The notes: generated by a model not told the origin, from the letters alone. A stretch of DNA of 64,000 nucleotides from Candidatus Koribacter versatilis Ellin345 (GCF_000014005.1 NC_008009.1:2914001-2978000); one strand, 5' to 3'. Positions 27,137 to 36,400 are shown, counted from the stretch's first letter. Numbers and translations: made by a program.

Positions 27137-27232
27137 TTTCGCCCGGAGTTATCGGGTGTGGTGTTGAGAAAGTGAGAGCCAGCCATGAGTGAACAAGGTA
27201 CGGCTGCGGGGAAGAAACGGGGAGAGGTCGCA

Positions 27233-27481
27233 ATGAACTGCGCGGAGTTCCAAAAGGTACTACCGTACATTATCGATACCGGAGGCAATGAGCAGGAACA
27301 GGAGCATCTGAAGACCTGTCCAATTTGCTCCGACCTGGTGCGCGATCTGAAGTACATCGTCGAGCAGGCAAAGCTGCTGGTGCCGATGGAAGATCCGAAC
27401 CCGCGCGTGTGGGACAACATCCAGCATTCTGTCGAGACTGAAGGGCTCGGCAAACCGCAGCAGGCGAAGCGCGGTTTCTAA
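27233..27481 (+). CDS. small zinc-finger anti-sigma factor candidate
   Basis: This 82-residue soluble protein starts with MNCAEFQKVLPYIID and carries the zinc motif HLKTCPIC (HxxxCxxC), the signature of ZAS/zf-HC2 anti-sigma domains. It has no transmembrane segment, so it would be a cytoplasmic anti-sigma protein. ATG 27233 has GGAGAGG 5 nt upstream and is preferred over ATG 27185. Its position after the ECF sigma gene supports a cognate pair. Confidence 0.8.
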   Translation: MNCAEFQKVLPYIIDTGGNEQEQEHLKTCPICSDLVRDLKYIVEQAKLLVPMEDPNPRVWDNIQHSVETEGLGKPQQAKRGF

Positions 27482-27488
27482 ATTTCCG

Positions 27489-27514
27489 GTCGCGGCGTTG
27501 CTCGACGCCGCGAC
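27489..27514 (+). terminator. strong hairpin after the sigma/anti-sigma pair
   Basis: GTCGCGGCGT at 27489-27498 pairs perfectly with ACGCCGCGAC at 27505-27514 around TGCTCG. The downstream TTCCCTTCCC is only weakly T-rich, so termination may be partial. Confidence 0.6.
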
Positions 27515-27638
27515 TTCCCTTCCCATTTGTGTGCCCTTTCGTTCCCTCCTCTGTAATCCGAGCAAGCTCTGAAATCTTCTCTCTTCTACTCAGTTCGGAG
27601 TACGTACTTGTCTCCGATGCTAGAATTTTTCCATCCAC

Positions 27639-28202
27639 GTGAATCCTTCGACCTCAAGCGCGCCCGGCCTGTCGTGTATCTGTCTGACAGGATTCATGGG
27701 CTCCGGGAAAAGCACGGTTGGCGCACGCCTCGCCGAAAGGCTGGGGTGGGCGTTTGTTGATCTCGACGCGGAGATCGTACGTACCCAGGGACAAGCGATT
27801 GCTGAGGTTTTTCGCAATCAAGGCGAAGCGCACTTCCGCCAAGTGGAACATGAGGCGCTGCTGCGGATATTGAATATGCTGGGCGGCCCCACGGTAATCG
27901 CACTTGGCGGAGGGACGTTCATCCAGGAGCGCAACCGTGACCTGCTCTGCCAGCGTGGAGCGACAACGATCTATCTGAGCGGCGAATTTGCGGTTCTTTT
28001 GGAGAGATGCGGCGCCGAGCAAGGCACCCGGCCACTGGCACAGGATATTGAGGAGTTTCGAAAACTTCATGCCGATCGCCAGCCCATCTACCGTTCTGCC
28101 GAGTTGACCGTCGAAATCGGAAACCGGTCGCCCGAAGAAATATCGAGCGAGATTGTGGCAACGCTTGAGAAGAGGAACTCACAATCCGCGGTACCTGAAT
28201 AG
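27639..28202 (+). CDS. aroK: shikimate kinase
   Basis: This 187-residue kinase phosphorylates shikimate at O3 in the aromatic amino-acid pathway. The Walker A motif is GFMGSGKSTVG near residue 19, the shikimate-binding Asp lies in FVDLDAEI, and ALGGGTF is the conserved Gly triplet near the lid; GTRPLAQ carries the ATP-lid Arg. Length is standard. It begins at GTG 27639. No other aro genes lie in the window. Confidence 0.93.
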   Translation: MNPSTSSAPGLSCICLTGFMGSGKSTVGARLAERLGWAFVDLDAEIVRTQGQAIAEVFRNQGEAHFRQVEHEALLRILNMLGGPTVIALGGGTFIQERNRDLLCQRGATTIYLSGEFAVLLERCGAEQGTRPLAQDIEEFRKLHADRQPIYRSAELTVEIGNRSPEEISSEIVATLEKRNSQSAVPE

Positions 28203-28260
28203 TTTCTTTGATCGCGACGCAAGCTGAGGTAGGTTAGTGCAAGTCATTTCTGGAGGTCCT

Positions 28261-28998
28261 GTGCATCTGTTGTCCCGCTCGATCCGCCTTACCGCCGTGC
28301 TCGCTCTGTGTGGATTTTCTGCTTTCGCCAGTGGGAAGGACAAAGAACCTTCCGCCAAAGTGGTGGACTCGGGGAAATTTGGCATTTTTGTGAACGGAAC
28401 GCGCGTGGGCACGGAGACGTTCCAGATCGAACAGACCGTTACCGGGAGTGCGACGCATTGCGATCTTCAGGTCGAACAGGGCGGCAACAAAATCGAGCAG
28501 AAATCTGACATGACGCTGGCCGCCAACGGCGATTTGCTGCGCTATGAGTGGAAGGAACTGAGCCCTGGGAGGTCTTCGAATACGGTGGCGCCCGAGAACA
28601 ACTTTCTTATCGAGCGGATTTTCAATAGCGAGAAGGCAAAGCCTTTCGAGCGGCCGTTTATGCTGCCTCCTTCCACCGTCATCCTCGATGACTTCTTCTT
28701 CACCCACCGCGAATTACTGGCGTGGCGCTTTGTTTTCGGTTCCTGCAAGGCCAACGAGGCCCAATGCAATTTGCCAAAGACGAAGTTTGGAGGGTTGATT
28801 CCACACACCGGCACGCCGGTAATGGCGAGTATCGAGTTTGTGGGCATCGAGAAGATTCCAATCAAGGGTGTCCAGACCGATTTACGGCGCTTCGACCTGG
28901 AAGAGGACGGCGTGAAATGGTCGATATGGATGGACGACGGCTACAAGGTCCAACGGCTGACGATCCCCGCCAACAACACAGAGGTTCTCCGCGATTAA
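28261..28998 (+). CDS. exported protein of unknown function
   Basis: This protein of about 245 residues has a signal peptide (LTAVLALCGFSAFASG) and a mature domain made mainly of beta-strands: FGIFVNGTRVGTETFQIEQ, repeated alternating hydrophobic segments, then VKWSIWMDDGYKVQRLTIP at the end. The pattern resembles DUF3108-like periplasmic proteins but I would not assign it firmly. It has two Cys residues around CKANEAQC that may form a disulfide. GTG 28261 has GGAGG 4 nt upstream and is preferred to 28237. Confidence 0.7.
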   Translation: MHLLSRSIRLTAVLALCGFSAFASGKDKEPSAKVVDSGKFGIFVNGTRVGTETFQIEQTVTGSATHCDLQVEQGGNKIEQKSDMTLAANGDLLRYEWKELSPGRSSNTVAPENNFLIERIFNSEKAKPFERPFMLPPSTVILDDFFFTHRELLAWRFVFGSCKANEAQCNLPKTKFGGLIPHTGTPVMASIEFVGIEKIPIKGVQTDLRRFDLEEDGVKWSIWMDDGYKVQRLTIPANNTEVLRD

Positions 28999-29056
28999 CG
29001 CGGTCATGGCCGCATTGAGCAGCAGTTCCGGATGTTACAATCCGCTTTAACCCATC

Positions 29057-30112
29057 ATGCAAGATAAGAAAATTCCCATAGGTATTTTGGGGGCGACGGG
29101 TATGGTCGGGCAGCGCTTTATTCAGCTGCTCCAAGGTCACCCCTGGTTTGAGATTGTTTGGCTCGCGGCGTCGGAACGTTCCGAGGGCAAGAGCTATGCG
29201 GAAGCCGTCCGCTGGCGTATGAAGACGCGCCTGCCGGAGAACATCGCCAACATGCAGATGTCCCCGGCGGACCCGGCCAATGCTCCTAAAGTGATTTTTG
29301 CGGCGCTCGATTCTGGTCCAGCGAAAGAGCTCGAACCGAAGTTTGCGAAAGCGGGCTGCGCGGTAGTAACGAACTCCTCGGCGTTCCGCATGTATCCGGA
29401 TGTGCCACTTGTGGTACCGGAAGTGAATCCGGACCACATCGCGATCCTGGAGCACCAGCAGTGGCGCAAGGACACCGGCGGCTATATCGTGACCAATCCG
29501 AATTGCTGCGCGATTGGTTTGGTAATGGCCCTCGCTCCTCTGCATCAGCGATTCACCATCGACAGGCTATTCGTCAGCACGATGCAGGCAGTCAGCGGAG
29601 CTGGCTATCCGGGCGTGCCTACGCTCGACATTCTCGGAAATGTGATTCCATACATCGGCGGAGAAGAGCCGAAGCTCGAAGCTGAGACTAAGAAGCTTCT
29701 CGGAACTCACACTTCGGAAGGCATCAAAGACGCTACCTTCGCGATCACCGCGCACTGCAACCGCGTGCCCGTGGAAGATGGACACACCGAGTGCGTATCG
29801 CTGAGTTTCGCTCGTAAGGCGAGTGAAGCCGAGATTCTCGATGCATGGCGTCAGTACTCTGGCGTGCCTCAGCAGTTGGGACTTCCCTCTGCTCCACCCG
29901 TGGTGCTGATATATGACGAGCGTCCGGAGCGCCCTCAGCCGCGGTTTGATGTGGATGCCGGCGGTGGGATGACAGCGACGATTGGCCGCTTGCGACCGTG
30001 CGGACTGCTCGATTGGAAATTTGTGGTGCTCTCGCACAATACGATCCGCGGTGCAGCGGGCGCGGCGATCCTGAACGCGGAGTTGTTGAAGGCGAAGGGA
30101 TTCCTTTCGTGA
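29057..30112 (+). CDS. asd: aspartate-semialdehyde dehydrogenase
   Basis: This 351-residue enzyme reduces aspartyl phosphate to aspartate semialdehyde, the branch point to lysine/DAP, threonine and methionine. The NADP motif is GATGMVGQRF and the catalytic Cys is in NPNCCAIG near residue 150; the catalytic His region is SGAGYPGVP and following. The sequence is of the archaeal/fungal-type subfamily rather than the E. coli type. It is the first gene of asd-lysC-dapB-dapA, with lysC 13 bp downstream. Confidence 0.93.
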   Translation: MQDKKIPIGILGATGMVGQRFIQLLQGHPWFEIVWLAASERSEGKSYAEAVRWRMKTRLPENIANMQMSPADPANAPKVIFAALDSGPAKELEPKFAKAGCAVVTNSSAFRMYPDVPLVVPEVNPDHIAILEHQQWRKDTGGYIVTNPNCCAIGLVMALAPLHQRFTIDRLFVSTMQAVSGAGYPGVPTLDILGNVIPYIGGEEPKLEAETKKLLGTHTSEGIKDATFAITAHCNRVPVEDGHTECVSLSFARKASEAEILDAWRQYSGVPQQLGLPSAPPVVLIYDERPERPQPRFDVDAGGGMTATIGRLRPCGLLDWKFVVLSHNTIRGAAGAAILNAELLKAKGFLS

Positions 30113-30125
30113 GGACTCTGCGCCA

Positions 30126-31496
30126 ATGATCGTCATGAAATTTGGCGGGACGTCGGTTGAGAGCGCGGAGGCGATCGACCGCGTCGCCGGCATCGTGCGT
30201 GGAAGACTCGACCGTCGCCCGACGGTGGTGGTCAGCGCGATGTCGAAGGCCACAGACCAACTGCTCGCGATGGCTGCTGCAGCCGGCGCGGGCGATAAAG
30301 AGAAAGCTGTCACGCTCTGCCAAGCGCTGCGCGATCGACACTTCGGAGTTGCAAGTGCGCTGGTTTCGGACGCCTCGAACCCCGTTCACACTTCAATCGC
30401 CGCCGACTATCTAGCGCTGGAACAACTTCTTGAGGGTATCTGCGCTGTCGGCGAACTGACGCCGCGCACGCAGGACAATGTCGTCGCTTACGGTGAGCGT
30501 ATCAACAGCAAAGTGGTGGCTGCGGCGTTCGCAGCGCGAGGGCTGAAGGCTACGCATGTGGATGCGCGCGAGATCATTGTCACTGATCACACCTTCGGTA
30601 AGGCGACTCCGCAGGTGGCGGAGATCGATCGTCGCCTCATGGCGAAGGTGAAACCGCTCATCGACGACGGTGTGGTTCCGGTGTTGGGCGGCTTCATAGG
30701 GAGCACGCCTGATGGCATCACCACGACTATCGGCCGCGGAGGCTCGGACTTCTCTGCTGCGCTCGTCGGGGCGGGACTAAACGCTGAAGCGATTGAGATA
30801 TGGACCGATGTTGATGGCATGAAGACGACGGATCCGAATCTCTGTCCTGATGCACACCGGATTAAGGTCATCAGCTTCGAGGAAGCAGCTGAGTTGGCGT
30901 ACTTCGGCGCCAAGGTTCTTCACCCAGCGACGGTACTGCCCGCGATCGAGAAGAATATTCCGGTCTATGTGCTGAACTCGCGCAATCCATCGAACGAAGG
31001 GACCAAGATCGTCGCGCGCGCACCGCAGACGCGGAATCCGTTCAAGGCCATTGCGGCGAAGAAGCGCATTACGGTGATCGATGTCGTCGCTGCCCGCATG
31101 TTGATGGCACACGGCTTCCTCCGGCAGATCTTTGAAATCTTTGACCGGCACAAGTGCGCGGTGGACGTCGTCTCAACTTCCGAAGTCAGCGTCTCGCTTA
31201 CGGTGGATTCGAACGAGCGCATTCCAGAGATTGCAGCCGACATGGAGAAACTCGCGTTCGTGAAATACTCCGGACGCAAGGCGATTGTGTGTCTCGTGGG
31301 GGAGAACATCCGCGAGCGTCCGGGCATTGCGGCGCAGGTCTTCACCGCGATTTCCGACATTAACGTCCGCATGATTTCTCAAGGCGCTTCCGAGATCAAC
31401 ATCACGTTCGTGATTGACGAGGCCGATGTGCCCGAGGCTGTGCGTCGATTGCACGCGCACTTCTTCACCGACGTTGATCCGGAGGTGTTTGATTGA
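30126..31496 (+). CDS. lysC: aspartate kinase
   Basis: This 456-residue kinase phosphorylates aspartate, the first step of the pathway. KFGGTSVESAEAIDR is the N-terminal kinase signature, IGRGGSDFSA lies in the catalytic domain, and WTDVDGMKTTDP follows. Two ACT domains occupy the C-terminal 150 residues (from about VIDVVAARM), so feedback inhibition by an end-product amino acid is likely. The stop overlaps the dapB start by 4 bp. Confidence 0.94.
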   Translation: MIVMKFGGTSVESAEAIDRVAGIVRGRLDRRPTVVVSAMSKATDQLLAMAAAAGAGDKEKAVTLCQALRDRHFGVASALVSDASNPVHTSIAADYLALEQLLEGICAVGELTPRTQDNVVAYGERINSKVVAAAFAARGLKATHVDAREIIVTDHTFGKATPQVAEIDRRLMAKVKPLIDDGVVPVLGGFIGSTPDGITTTIGRGGSDFSAALVGAGLNAEAIEIWTDVDGMKTTDPNLCPDAHRIKVISFEEAAELAYFGAKVLHPATVLPAIEKNIPVYVLNSRNPSNEGTKIVARAPQTRNPFKAIAAKKRITVIDVVAARMLMAHGFLRQIFEIFDRHKCAVDVVSTSEVSVSLTVDSNERIPEIAADMEKLAFVKYSGRKAIVCLVGENIRERPGIAAQVFTAISDINVRMISQGASEINITFVIDEADVPEAVRRLHAHFFTDVDPEVFD

Positions 31497-32173
31497 ACCT
31501 TCTGCTGCTGGGCTGCGGAAAAACCGGATCGCTGGTGCGTGACTACGCAATCGAACGCCATCATCGCGTGCGTCTGCTTGATGGCAAGGAAAACGCCGGC
31601 GGCGCTGCAATTACACCTGAACTCGCGCAAGAATTCGACGTCGCGATTGACTTCACCACGCCCGCGGCGGTACTGCACAACATCGAAGCCTGCGCGCGGA
31701 TGAAAAAGAACATTGTCGTCGGCACTACCGGTTGGTACGACGAGTTGCCACGTGTCGAGACATTGGTCAACCAGAGCGGGATCGGATTTGTTTGGGGCGC
31801 GAATTTCTCCTTCGGCGTGAACTTGTTTTTCGAGATCGCAAAGGTCGCGGCGGAAGCGCTTAAGCACGGGTATGGTGGTTCGATCGAAGAACTCCATCAC
31901 GTGCACAAGAAAGACGCGCCTTCCGGCACAGCGGCGAATATCCAACAGGTACTGGAGCAGACTGGCGGGAAGAAGATGGCAATCGCCTCCATCCGCGAAG
32001 GCGACATCCCCGGAACGCATACAATATTGTTGGACTCGGAGTTCGATTCCCTGACCCTGACGCATGCGGCGAAATCGCGACGCGGATTCGCCGAAGGCGC
32101 AGTGAAAGCCGCCGAATGGCTCCAAGGGAAAACGGGCTTCTACGATTTCCGCGATATCTTTCACGAGGTATGA
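31493..32173 (+). CDS. dapB: 4-hydroxy-tetrahydrodipicolinate reductase
   Basis: This 226-residue enzyme carries out the NAD(P)H reduction in DAP/lysine synthesis. The short N-terminal nucleotide motif is GCGKTGSLV, and the catalytic/substrate motif is ELHHVHKKDAPSGTA. It is shorter than the usual 260-270 residues, mostly in the loop after the first Rossmann strands. It starts at TTG 31493 overlapping lysC by 4 bp, with GGAGG 7 nt upstream, and overlaps dapA by 4 bp (ATGA). Confidence 0.93.
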   Translation: MNLLLLGCGKTGSLVRDYAIERHHRVRLLDGKENAGGAAITPELAQEFDVAIDFTTPAAVLHNIEACARMKKNIVVGTTGWYDELPRVETLVNQSGIGFVWGANFSFGVNLFFEIAKVAAEALKHGYGGSIEELHHVHKKDAPSGTAANIQQVLEQTGGKKMAIASIREGDIPGTHTILLDSEFDSLTLTHAAKSRRGFAEGAVKAAEWLQGKTGFYDFRDIFHEV

Positions 32174-33078
32174 CGATGAAACTGCGTGGCTGCGGCACGG
32201 CACTGGTTACGCCCTTTAAGCAAGACGGCAGCGTGGACTTCGCTGCGCAGCGCGCGCTCGTGGAGTGGCAGATCGAGTCTGGCATTGATTTCCTCGTGCC
32301 CTGCGGCACCACCGGCGAAACTCCCACGCTTTCTCATGATGAGTGGCTGAAAGTGATCGCACAGACGGTTGAAGTGAACCACGGCCGCGTGCCCATCGTT
32401 GCTGGCGCCACCTCGAACAACACCGCGGAAGCCGTAGAAAAAGCCAAGGAAGTCGCCGCGATCAAAGGCGTGGATGCCATTCTTACCGCGTCGCCCTATT
32501 ACAACAAGCCGACGCAAGAAGGCCAGTACCTGCACTTCAAGGCGATTGCTGAGGCCGTGGACAAGCCGCTCGTGCTCTACAACGTTCCGGGCCGCACGGC
32601 GGCAAACATTGAGACTGCGACGTTGCTGCGACTCGCCAAGATTCCCAACATCATCGCAGTCAAGGAAGCGAGTGGAAGCCTGCCGCAGATCATGGACGTC
32701 TGCGCGCAAAAACCCGAGGACTTTACCGTGCTCTCAGGTGATGACGCTCTCACGCTGCCGATTCTCGCGGTGGGAGGCGTTGGCCTGGTGTCGGTGGCAT
32801 CGAACCAGATCCCGAAAGAGCTCTCGGAAATGGTGCGGGCTGCGCTGAACAACGACTGGGCCACCGCGCGCAAATTACACAATCATTTCCTTGCACTGAT
32901 GAACGCTAATTTCCTCGAGTCGAATCCGGGCCCGGTGAAGGCAGTGCTCGCGATGATGGGGCGGATCGAGGAAAATTATCGGCTCCCGATGGTTCCCATG
33001 CGTCCCGAGAACCGTGCGAAGTTGGAGAAGATCGCCGCGGAAGCCGGCGTTCTGAAGAACGCAACCGTCGCCCAATGA
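32170..33078 (+). CDS. dapA: 4-hydroxy-tetrahydrodipicolinate synthase
   Basis: This 302-residue aldolase condenses pyruvate with aspartate semialdehyde. The PCGTTGETPTL motif, YYNKPTQEG, the catalytic Tyr in YNVPGRT and the Schiff-base Lys in VKEASG are all present. The start is ATG 32170, which overlaps the dapB stop by 4 bp; a second ATG lies two codons later. It closes the four-gene DAP cluster and is followed 4 bp later by an O-antigen-ligase-like gene. Confidence 0.94.
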   Translation: MTMKLRGCGTALVTPFKQDGSVDFAAQRALVEWQIESGIDFLVPCGTTGETPTLSHDEWLKVIAQTVEVNHGRVPIVAGATSNNTAEAVEKAKEVAAIKGVDAILTASPYYNKPTQEGQYLHFKAIAEAVDKPLVLYNVPGRTAANIETATLLRLAKIPNIIAVKEASGSLPQIMDVCAQKPEDFTVLSGDDALTLPILAVGGVGLVSVASNQIPKELSEMVRAALNNDWATARKLHNHFLALMNANFLESNPGPVKAVLAMMGRIEENYRLPMVPMRPENRAKLEKIAAEAGVLKNATVAQ

Positions 33079-33082
33079 TGCA

Positions 33083-34774
33083 ATGACGCCACCGGCCGCA
33101 GGACAAGGCGATTCTCTTCCGGCCACACTTCCCTCTCGGATTCTCGCGTTTTTTGCCGCTTCGATTCCGATCCTTCTCGCGTGTGTGTATTGCCCCGCGC
33201 TGCAATCGGCATTTTTCCCTCCGAAGAACGCGATATTGGTATGCGCGACGATGGTGCTCGCGATCGGGGTGTTCTTTACTCGGAGCTCAATCCCCTGCGC
33301 TGTGAGCGCAATCGAACGTAATTTTCTCTACGCTGTCGCGGCTTTTTTGTTCGGGGGTCTTCTCTCCGCTAGTTTTTCAGCCCACAAAGAATTGGCGATT
33401 CAACCGCTTCTGATCCTCATTGCCGGATGTCTTCTGATGCCGCTGGCTGCATCGGCCCTGCGCGGCCGCTCCGATTGGTTGATCCATGGCATTGCGATTT
33501 CCGGCTACATCGTCGCAGCAGTCGCAATTGCGAACCGCTTCGGTTTCGACGTCTTCACCCCCTTCGGGTTACACCCGAGCTACTCCGGCGGACGTATGCA
33601 GATTTCGTCTATGCTCGGCAATCCGAACTTCGTCGCCAGCTATCTCGCGACGAGCGCGCCAGCTCTGCTGTATCTCGCGCTGCGCCCGAGCATCAAAGCT
33701 TGGGTTTGGCGCCTGGGATTGGCTGGATCATTCGCCTCCATCTGGTGGACGCAATCGCGTATTGGCTTGCTCTGCTTCTTCGTTGCACTGGCGCTGCCGC
33801 TCCTCGCACGATCGCGCAAGCAACGATGGATCGCAATCGGCGCCGTCCTGGTGCTCTTCGCTGCCTCAGCCTCGCTCGTGAACCGCACCAACCCTCGCTC
33901 ACTGACGACTGCGTCCACAGGCCGTACTTTCTTGTGGCGAGTTTCTCTCGCGGACGGCGTCCACTTGCTCGGCGACGGTCCTGGCACGTTCTACTACACC
34001 TATCCCGAACGCATGGGGCGCTGGTTCGCCGCTCATCCCGATGGGAGCCTTCTTCCCTTCGCCGATATGCAGGAGCATGCACACAACGATTTTCTTGAAT
34101 TTCTGGTCTCCACCGGCGTGCTTGGAGCCGCGGCGTTATTGGCAACGCTCGGCATTGGCGTCGGCAGCCTGCTGCAACGCGTTACTTCTGATCCGAGAGC
34201 ACCCTTTGCCTTGGCAGGTATCGTGGCGCTCCTCCTCGGCGCCTGTTTCGACTTCCCGCTCCAGCGCGCAGAGACCTGGGCTCTGCTGTGGTTATGGTTC
34301 GCCTTCGCCTTTCTCGACTTAAACCGTCGGGTAATTCGGTTTCGAGAACGTGCAACTGTGCTCGCGCCAGCCTCTGCTCTCGGAATCGTCCTGCTTGTCG
34401 TCGTCATGAGGCCAGCGATCGCCAGCTACCACGTGCATGAAGGTCTCGCGTGGGAGGCGCAATCCAGCGACCAGCGAGCTGTTGAGGAATACGCCGCTGC
34501 TCTACGCTGGGACCGCACCAACGCCGACGCCGAGTTCTACCTGGCGCGTGCGCTGGCGAATTCAGGACGCACGCAAGACGCGCTGGAACAAGCCCGCATC
34601 GCGCAATACTGGCTCGACGAGCCCGATCTCTGGGAACTGAGGGCTCGCATCCTCGTCCAAATGGGACACAAGCAGGCGGCCTTGGCGGAATTGGACGACG
34701 GCCTGCGCCGTTTCCCCTATTCCAGCCTCCTCGCATCGGCACGTTCCGAAATCTCCGCCGAACCCGAAAAGTGA
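33083..34774 (+). CDS. O-antigen ligase-like membrane protein with C-terminal TPR
   Basis: This 563-residue integral membrane protein has about 11 hydrophobic segments. A large loop contains GRTFLWRVSLADGVHLLGDG and, further on, MQEHAHNDFLEFLVSTGVLG, the H-N-x-F/Y-L-E pattern typical of the Wzy_C/WaaL O-antigen ligase family. The last 110 residues (SSDQRAVEEYAAALRWDRTN onward) look like two TPR units, probably periplasmic. It likely ligates or polymerises a cell-surface glycan. Position behind dapA suggests co-transcription but no pathway link. No glycosyltransferase cluster is nearby. Confidence 0.8.
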   Translation: MTPPAAGQGDSLPATLPSRILAFFAASIPILLACVYCPALQSAFFPPKNAILVCATMVLAIGVFFTRSSIPCAVSAIERNFLYAVAAFLFGGLLSASFSAHKELAIQPLLILIAGCLLMPLAASALRGRSDWLIHGIAISGYIVAAVAIANRFGFDVFTPFGLHPSYSGGRMQISSMLGNPNFVASYLATSAPALLYLALRPSIKAWVWRLGLAGSFASIWWTQSRIGLLCFFVALALPLLARSRKQRWIAIGAVLVLFAASASLVNRTNPRSLTTASTGRTFLWRVSLADGVHLLGDGPGTFYYTYPERMGRWFAAHPDGSLLPFADMQEHAHNDFLEFLVSTGVLGAAALLATLGIGVGSLLQRVTSDPRAPFALAGIVALLLGACFDFPLQRAETWALLWLWFAFAFLDLNRRVIRFRERATVLAPASALGIVLLVVVMRPAIASYHVHEGLAWEAQSSDQRAVEEYAAALRWDRTNADAEFYLARALANSGRTQDALEQARIAQYWLDEPDLWELRARILVQMGHKQAALAELDDGLRRFPYSSLLASARSEISAEPEK

Positions 34775-34906
34775 CATTCCGGTTCTTCCGTCGGCTGGAT
34801 TTCCAGCGAATCCTAACCAGAGATCACACTGCGCCCATAACACTTTCGTGGTGTAGAATGCGCGCAGTTTCCCAGCAAAGGTCGGTTCATTCTCAGGAGG
34901 GATGTT

Positions 34907-35749
34907 TTGAAACGTCATCTCGCGCTCGTGGCTGTCTTCAGCGTCGCTCAGTTCGCGTTCGCGCAGCTTCCCAACGTCAAGGTTCCCGGCACCAACCAAC
35001 GTGTCACCTCGCAGCGTCAATCTTCGGGTACGCCGTCGCTTACCGGCGTCACCGGAACCTGCAAGAACGGCGCCACCCGCGACATCGTGCTCAAGGTCGC
35101 CAACGTCGATCCCAGCATGCTCAATAACGTGAAGGTCGAAGCGCATCCGCCTTTCATTGTTTCCTCGACCAAGATCGAGAACGGCGAAATCCATGTCACC
35201 GTGAACTCGTCAAGTGCAGTGCCCGCCGGGATGCCGGCCGAATATGCGGCTTCTAACCCAGGTCCCAATCGCTGCGACTTTACCGTGAAGTTCTACAAGA
35301 ACATGGGAGACCAGTACCCAGCGCAGGAACTCGGAGCCAGCACCAAGGCCGATCCTTCCGATGCCTACCTCGCAGCCCAGGAGAAGCAGAAGGAGCAGAT
35401 AGCGGCGCAGCAGAAACAGATTGACGCCGCACAGGCGCAAATGAAGAAAGCTCAACCTCAGTTACAGGCGCACCAGCATGCTTCCGTCGGTGATAAATGG
35501 ACAGTACGCTGGGCTTCGGGTAGCAGCGAAGTATGGACCTTCTCCGGCTTCGATCCGAACATGGCGACGATGGCCTTATTCAAAGGCCCGAGTGGCGATG
35601 TGAAGATCATGTTCGCCGGGATGTTCTACCAGGTCATGATGGGCGAGTGTGCCGCGATGGCGCAGCCCGACGGCGACGGCAAAGTCAGCGGAAAAACCAT
35701 GGGCGGCAACTGCGCCAAGAGTGGCGCCTTTACCGCGACGATCGAATAG
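34907..35749 (+). CDS. exported protein with central coiled coil, unknown function
   Basis: This 280-residue protein starts at TTG 34907, with a strong AGGAGGG 5 nt upstream. The signal peptide is KRHLALVAVFSVAQFAFAQ. A beta-rich domain (residues about 45-140) contains two Cys, then a Gln/Lys/Ala-rich heptad segment (EKQKEQIAAQQKQIDAAQAQ) probably forms a coiled coil, followed by a C-terminal domain starting WTVRWASGSSEVWTFSG and holding Cys residues near GECAAMA and GGNCAKS. The architecture suggests a periplasmic oligomer. I do not recognise the family. Confidence 0.75.
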   Translation: MKRHLALVAVFSVAQFAFAQLPNVKVPGTNQRVTSQRQSSGTPSLTGVTGTCKNGATRDIVLKVANVDPSMLNNVKVEAHPPFIVSSTKIENGEIHVTVNSSSAVPAGMPAEYAASNPGPNRCDFTVKFYKNMGDQYPAQELGASTKADPSDAYLAAQEKQKEQIAAQQKQIDAAQAQMKKAQPQLQAHQHASVGDKWTVRWASGSSEVWTFSGFDPNMATMALFKGPSGDVKIMFAGMFYQVMMGECAAMAQPDGDGKVSGKTMGGNCAKSGAFTATIE

Positions 35750-35770
35750 CGAAACTGAAACTCAGACCGA

Positions 35771-35794
35771 GCGGAGCCTGCGGGCTCCGCTTTT
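35771..35794 (+). terminator. intrinsic terminator
   Basis: GCGGAGCC at 35771-35778 pairs with GGCTCCGC at 35783-35790 around TGCG, followed by TTTT. It serves the exported coiled-coil gene. Confidence 0.85.
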
Positions 35795-35803
35795 GCATAT
35801 ATG

Positions 35804-35830
35804 AAAAATGCCCCTCTGGCTGGAGGGGCA
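35804..35830 (-). terminator. intrinsic terminator, minus strand
   Basis: TGCCCCTC at 35809-35816 pairs with GAGGGGCA at 35823-35830. Read on the minus strand the stem is followed by TTTTT (35808-35804), so it ends the convergent sigma-like gene. Confidence 0.8.
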
Positions 35831-35875
35831 TGGGAAAGGAGAGAGTTGAGTCAACCAATGGGATAAAGGGAATTC

Positions 35876-36400
35876 TTACCAGACCATTTCCGCAACTAGT
35901 TCGCGGATCCGCAGGCGTGCTTCGTGCAAGCCGCGTTTCGATTCGTCGGCGCTGATGCCGAGTGCCCGGGCGACGCGCGCGTGCTCGTAGCCTTCCACGT
36001 CGTGCATCAGGAAAATCAGTTTCTCAGTGGCCGGCAACTGCACCACGGCCAGTTCCAGGTGAACGCGCTTGGTGTTCTCGCGAACGTTCAGGATTTGTTT
36101 CACTTCCCCGCTCTTCAGGGTGAGGGGGCCGATGCTGCACTCCCAACGCAGGATCGCGATCAGAGCGTCGTCAATTTGTGCCGAGGTCGGCGTGGAATTT
36201 TCTGCGAAGGCGCGAACGAAAGTCGCCTCGAGCAGGTGCTCGGCTTCGAGTTCGCTGTTGGTCATCCAGAACGCGAAGGCATAAATCCGATGCCGGTTCT
36301 CTTCGTAAATGCTCTTGCAGCGTTCGATCGAAGTCGTCGCGGTGAAGGCCGGGATAAAGCTCAGGTCGGAGATTGCCACGTTCTGAAGTGTGCTCGCCAT
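35876..36400 (-). CDS. degenerate sigma-70-like protein
   Basis: This 174-residue protein starts at ATG 36400, with AAGGGGG 5 nt upstream. It has the layout of an ECF sigma factor: a region-2-like segment (HRIYAFAFWMTNSELEAEHL, then ATFVRAF) and a region-4-like segment ([20 protein letters not shown], then RALGISADESKRGLHEARLR). Several core-binding and -10-recognition positions are changed: the usual DLTQE stretch reads HLLEA, and the FRxxSxFxTWLxxIA block is missing. It may be a divergent sigma factor or an anti/co-regulator evolved from one. No anti-sigma gene is adjacent. Confidence 0.75.
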   Translation of the reverse strand: MASTLQNVAISDLSFIPAFTATTSIERCKSIYEENRHRIYAFAFWMTNSELEAEHLLEATFVRAFAENSTPTSAQIDDALIAILRWECSIGPLTLKSGEVKQILNVRENTKRVHLELAVVQLPATEKLIFLMHDVEGYEHARVARALGISADESKRGLHEARLRIRELVAEMVW

